Origin: Hydrogenophilales bacterium | GTDB lineage: Bacteria > Pseudomonadota > Gammaproteobacteria > Burkholderiales > Thiobacillaceae | DNA: 15,944 bases | Direction of reading: 5' to 3' | Assembly: GCA_011391655.1 (NCBI GenBank) | Contig: JAABQE010000311.1 | Coordinates: 1 to 15,944 of the forward strand | Shown: positions 13,799 through 15,944 of the stretch, in pieces | Numbering within the stretch: the stretch's first letter is position 1 | Layout of the letters: each line of letters starts with the position of its first letter | The notes under the pieces: model-generated | The model's database searches: none | Seen by the model: only the letters and a program-made list of their open reading frames with translations | What the model was told of the DNA's origin: nothing | Translations under genes and position numbers: made by a program

Positions 13799-14353
13799 AT
13801 GGCTCAACTCCCCTCCGCCCTCGAACAGGTCCTACGCGTCCACGCGCCCTTTATCCATGCCGTAGTCAACGCCCTGCGCGACCGCACCCAGTTGCCCGAT
13901 TTGATGAAGCAGCTCGAAGCCGCCGAGCAGGCCGGCTGGCCGAAACTGGTCGGCGCGCTGAGGCACGTCATCAATGGCCGCCGCGATCCGTCGATCAAGT
14001 TGGGGCTGGACGAGGAAGACTGCATCCTGCTCGATGCCATTTTGCTCGGCATCGACAACCCCGCCAGCTTGCCGCCGTTGAATGCCCAGCCCGACGGCAG
14101 CAGCGCCGCGCCGGGTCTGGCATCGTTGATCGACGCCTCGGCGCGCGGCGATGCGCAGGCGTTGATGGTGCTCGCCAACATGGCCGAACAGATGATCAAG
14201 GCCGGCGGCGACATGGCCTTGCTCGGCGGGCGCATGCGGCGGCTGGTGAATGGAGAGCGCGACGCCGAGCAATTGATTGCCGGGATGGGCGGACTGGGGC
14301 GCGAACTCGTGATCAGTGTGCTCGACGAGCTGGCGAAATTGCGGCCCCAGTGA
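13799..14353 (+). CDS. Conserved protein of unknown function, 184 residues
   Basis: A soluble, mostly helical 184-residue protein with no signal peptide or membrane segment. I do not recognise a family. The N-terminal half (MAQLPSALEQVLRVHAPFIH, LPDLMKQLEAAEQAGWPKLV) looks like paired amphipathic helices. Residues about 95-105 are a Pro/Ser-rich linker. The C-terminal half (ALMVLANMAEQMIKAGGDMA, LLGGRMRRLVNGERDAEQLI, GELVISVLDELAKL-type end) resembles a small helical bundle. The ATG at 13799 follows the gluQ stop by 43 bases, so the two may share a transcript. An earlier in-frame ATG at 13694 overlaps gluQ and is less likely. The gene ends 19 bases before the tRNA-Met -35 box. Confidence 0.7.
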   Translation: MAQLPSALEQVLRVHAPFIHAVVNALRDRTQLPDLMKQLEAAEQAGWPKLVGALRHVINGRRDPSIKLGLDEEDCILLDAILLGIDNPASLPPLNAQPDGSSAAPGLASLIDASARGDAQALMVLANMAEQMIKAGGDMALLGGRMRRLVNGERDAEQLIAGMGGLGRELVISVLDELAKLRPQ

Positions 14354-14372
14354 ATGATCCCAGTCAGGGCTT

Positions 14373-14402
14373 TTGACAGTCTCGCCGGGCATCGGCTAAA
14401 AT
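14373..14402 (+). promoter_or_regulatory. Sigma70 promoter of tRNA-Met
   Basis: A perfect -35 TTGACA (14373-14378) and -10 TAAAAT (14397-14402) are separated by 18 bases, followed by a GC-rich GCCCGGC discriminator. The mature tRNA starts 43 bases after the -10, leaving a leader to be removed by RNase P. Confidence 0.85.
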
Positions 14403-14445
14403 GCCCGGCTTTTCGGCGTCCCATGTTTGGGCGCACCGCGAAAAA

Positions 14446-14522
14446 GGTGATGTAGCTCAGTCGGTTAGAGCATCGGATTCATAATCCGGGGGTCGGTGGT
14501 TCAAGTCCACTCATCACCACCA
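14446..14522 (+). tRNA. tRNA-Met, elongator (anticodon CAT)
   Basis: A 77-base cloverleaf. Acceptor GGTGATG pairs with CATCACC (14512-14518), discriminator A14519, encoded CCA at 14520-14522. The anticodon loop TTCATAA has CAT at 14480-14482. It lacks the initiator's mismatched first pair and its three consecutive G-C pairs in the anticodon stem, so it is not tRNA-fMet. Distinguishing elongator Met from the lysidine-modified tRNA-Ile2(CAT) is by resemblance only; the acceptor and T-arm look Met-like. Confidence 0.9.
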
Positions 14523-14531
14523 CATTCCTGT

Positions 14532-14562
14532 CTGCCGCGCGGTTCTGTTTGCTGCGCGGCGG
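14532..14562 (+). other. GC-rich hairpin between tRNA-Met and miaB
   Basis: GCCGCGC (14534-14540) pairs with GCGCGGC (14554-14560), extended by a G-U and a C-G pair, around a 13-base loop. No T-run follows, so it is a poor intrinsic terminator. The tRNA transcript may read into miaB, with the hairpin as processing site or barrier. Confidence 0.35.
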
Positions 14563-14598
14563 TCTCCGCCCCCAGTCTCTTCACTGTCACGGCGCCTC

Positions 14599-15939
14599 AT
14601 GAAAAAAATCTACATCAAAACCTTCGGCTGCCAGATGAACGAGTACGACTCGGACAAAATGGCCGACGTGCTCAATCTGTCCGAAGGCCTGGTGAAAACC
14701 GACACGCCGGAAGACGCCGACGTGATCCTGTTCAACACCTGCTCGGTGCGCGAAAAAGCGCAGGAAAAGGTGTTCCACGATCTCGGCCGGGTGCGCCATC
14801 TCAAGCTGGCCAATCCCAATCTCATCATCGGCGTCGGCGGTTGCGTCGCCTCGCAGGAAGGCGCGGCGATTGTGTCGCGCGCGCCGTTTGTCGATGTGGT
14901 GTTCGGCCCGCAAACCCTGCACCGCCTGCCCGAACTGATCGCGAAGAAACGCGCGACCGGCCGCGCGCAGGTCGACATCAGCTTCCCCGAAATCGAGAAG
15001 TTTGACCACCTGCCGCCTGCGCGCATCGAGGGCGCGTCGGCTTTCGTGTCGATCATGGAAGGCTGCTCCAAATACTGCACCTTCTGCGTCGTGCCCTATA
15101 CGCGCGGCGAGGAAGTCTCGCGCCCGTTCGACGACGTCATCGCCGAGGTGGCCGACCTGGCCGAACGCGGCATCAAGGAAGTCACCCTGCTGGGGCAAAA
15201 CGTCAACGCCTATCAGGGTGCGCTCGACGAAGGCGGCACCGCGGATTTCGCCTACCTGCTGGAGATGGTGCACGAGCTCCCCGGCATCGAGCGTATCCGT
15301 TACACCACCAGCCATCCGCGTGAAATGACGCAGCGGCTGATCGAAGCCTACGGTCGCCTGCCCAAGCTGGTGTCGCATCTGCACTTGCCGGTGCAGTCGG
15401 GGTCCGACCGCATTCTGGCGGCGATGAAGCGCGGCTACACCGTGCTTGAATTCAAGTCGATCATCCGGAAACTAAGGGAACAGCGCCCCGATCTGTGTCT
15501 GTCGTCGGACTTCATCATCGGCTTTCCCGGCGAGACCGAGGCCGATTTTGAGGCGACCATGAAGCTGATCACCGACCTCGATTTCGACGCCAGCTTTTCC
15601 TTCATCTACAGCAAGCGCCCCGGCACGCCGGCGGCGGATTATGCGGACGATGTGCCCGCCGAGCTGAAATCGCAGCGGCTGACGAAACTGCAGGCGCAAA
15701 TCGAGGCGCAGGCACAGCGGGTGAATCAATCCATGGTCGGCACGGTGCAGCGCGTGCTGGTTGAAGGCCACGCGCGCAAGAACGCGGCCGAACTCGCAGG
15801 CCGCACCGACAACAATCGCATCGTCAACTTCGCCGGACAGCCTCGCCTGGTCGGCCAGTTCGTCGAAGTCACCATCACCCAGGCGTTGCCGCACAGTTTG
15901 CGCGGCGAAGTCGTCACCTTTGAGAACGTCGCCGCTTGA
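14599..15939 (+). CDS. miaB: tRNA-2-methylthio-N6-dimethylallyladenosine synthase
   Basis: A 446-residue radical-SAM methylthiotransferase that adds a methylthio group to i6A37 of tRNAs reading UNN codons. The N-terminal UPF0004 domain has cluster ligands Cys11 ([12 protein letters not shown]), Cys48 ([10 protein letters not shown]) and Cys82 ([11 protein letters not shown]). The radical-SAM motif is CSKYCTFC (Cys156, Cys160, Cys163), followed by [14 protein letters not shown] domain occupies about 380-443 ([20 protein letters not shown]). Length is typical and all six cluster cysteines are present. The ATG at 14599 has only a weak Shine-Dalgarno. In many proteobacteria miaB is followed by ybeZ/phoH; that region is outside this window. 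Confidence 0.97.
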   Translation: MKKIYIKTFGCQMNEYDSDKMADVLNLSEGLVKTDTPEDADVILFNTCSVREKAQEKVFHDLGRVRHLKLANPNLIIGVGGCVASQEGAAIVSRAPFVDVVFGPQTLHRLPELIAKKRATGRAQVDISFPEIEKFDHLPPARIEGASAFVSIMEGCSKYCTFCVVPYTRGEEVSRPFDDVIAEVADLAERGIKEVTLLGQNVNAYQGALDEGGTADFAYLLEMVHELPGIERIRYTTSHPREMTQRLIEAYGRLPKLVSHLHLPVQSGSDRILAAMKRGYTVLEFKSIIRKLREQRPDLCLSSDFIIGFPGETEADFEATMKLITDLDFDASFSFIYSKRPGTPAADYADDVPAELKSQRLTKLQAQIEAQAQRVNQSMVGTVQRVLVEGHARKNAAELAGRTDNNRIVNFAGQPRLVGQFVEVTITQALPHSLRGEVVTFENVAA

Positions 15940-15944
15940 AAACC

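Noticed and set aside
1..15944. CRISPR array, insertion sequence, prophage or attachment site
   Set aside because: No regularly spaced repeats, transposase or integrase frames, or target duplications were seen, including around the two tRNA genes.

Overview
The window reads as a chromosomal segment of a betaproteobacterium, probably of the Nitrosomonadales type (Thiobacillus-, Sulfuricella- or Gallionella-like). This is an inference from moderately high GC, the zapA-6S RNA-ygfA order, the style of GluQ and MiaB, and a haem-rich operon common in such bacteria. No phage, IS element, CRISPR array or large foreign island is visible. Most of the window is housekeeping, with one redox operon of unknown physiology at its centre.

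Layout, left to right. (1) The 3' end of gltX, a tRNA-Thr(CGT) with its own -10 box, and a strong bidirectional terminator. (2) A VTT/TVP38-type membrane protein on the + strand. (3) Two minus-strand genes of unknown function separated by a terminator: a 610-residue helical-repeat protein and a 351-residue conserved protein. (4) A compact five-gene minus-strand operon: cytochrome b561, SHP (DUF1924) monohaem cytochrome, DHC dihaem cytochrome, OmpR-type response regulator and QseC-type sensor kinase. A direct-repeat operator, CTTAAG-N5-CCTAAG on the minus strand, sits over the promoter. (5) A minus-strand zapB-like / zapA / 6S RNA / 5-formyl-THF cyclo-ligase cluster. (6) On the + strand, a cobalamin riboswitch, a BtuB-like TonB-dependent receptor and a CobO/BtuR adenosyltransferase, which together form a B12 salvage unit. 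(7) A decayed stretch with the C-terminal remnant of an MscS-type channel carrying an in-frame stop, ended by a terminator. (8) gluQ (TTG start), a 184-residue protein of unknown function, tRNA-Met(CAT) behind a near-consensus promoter, and miaB.

How the genes work together. Regions 1 and 8 serve translation: charging (GltX), tRNA genes, queuosine glutamylation (GluQ) and ms2i6A formation (MiaB). Region 6 imports corrinoid and adenosylates it, with feedback through the riboswitch. Region 4 looks like an electron path from membrane quinol through cytochrome b and DHC to the oxygen- or small-ligand-binding SHP, transcribed with its own two-component system. The least understood parts are the SHP operon and its operator, a REP-like hairpin inside the DHC gene, and the unknown proteins of region 3.
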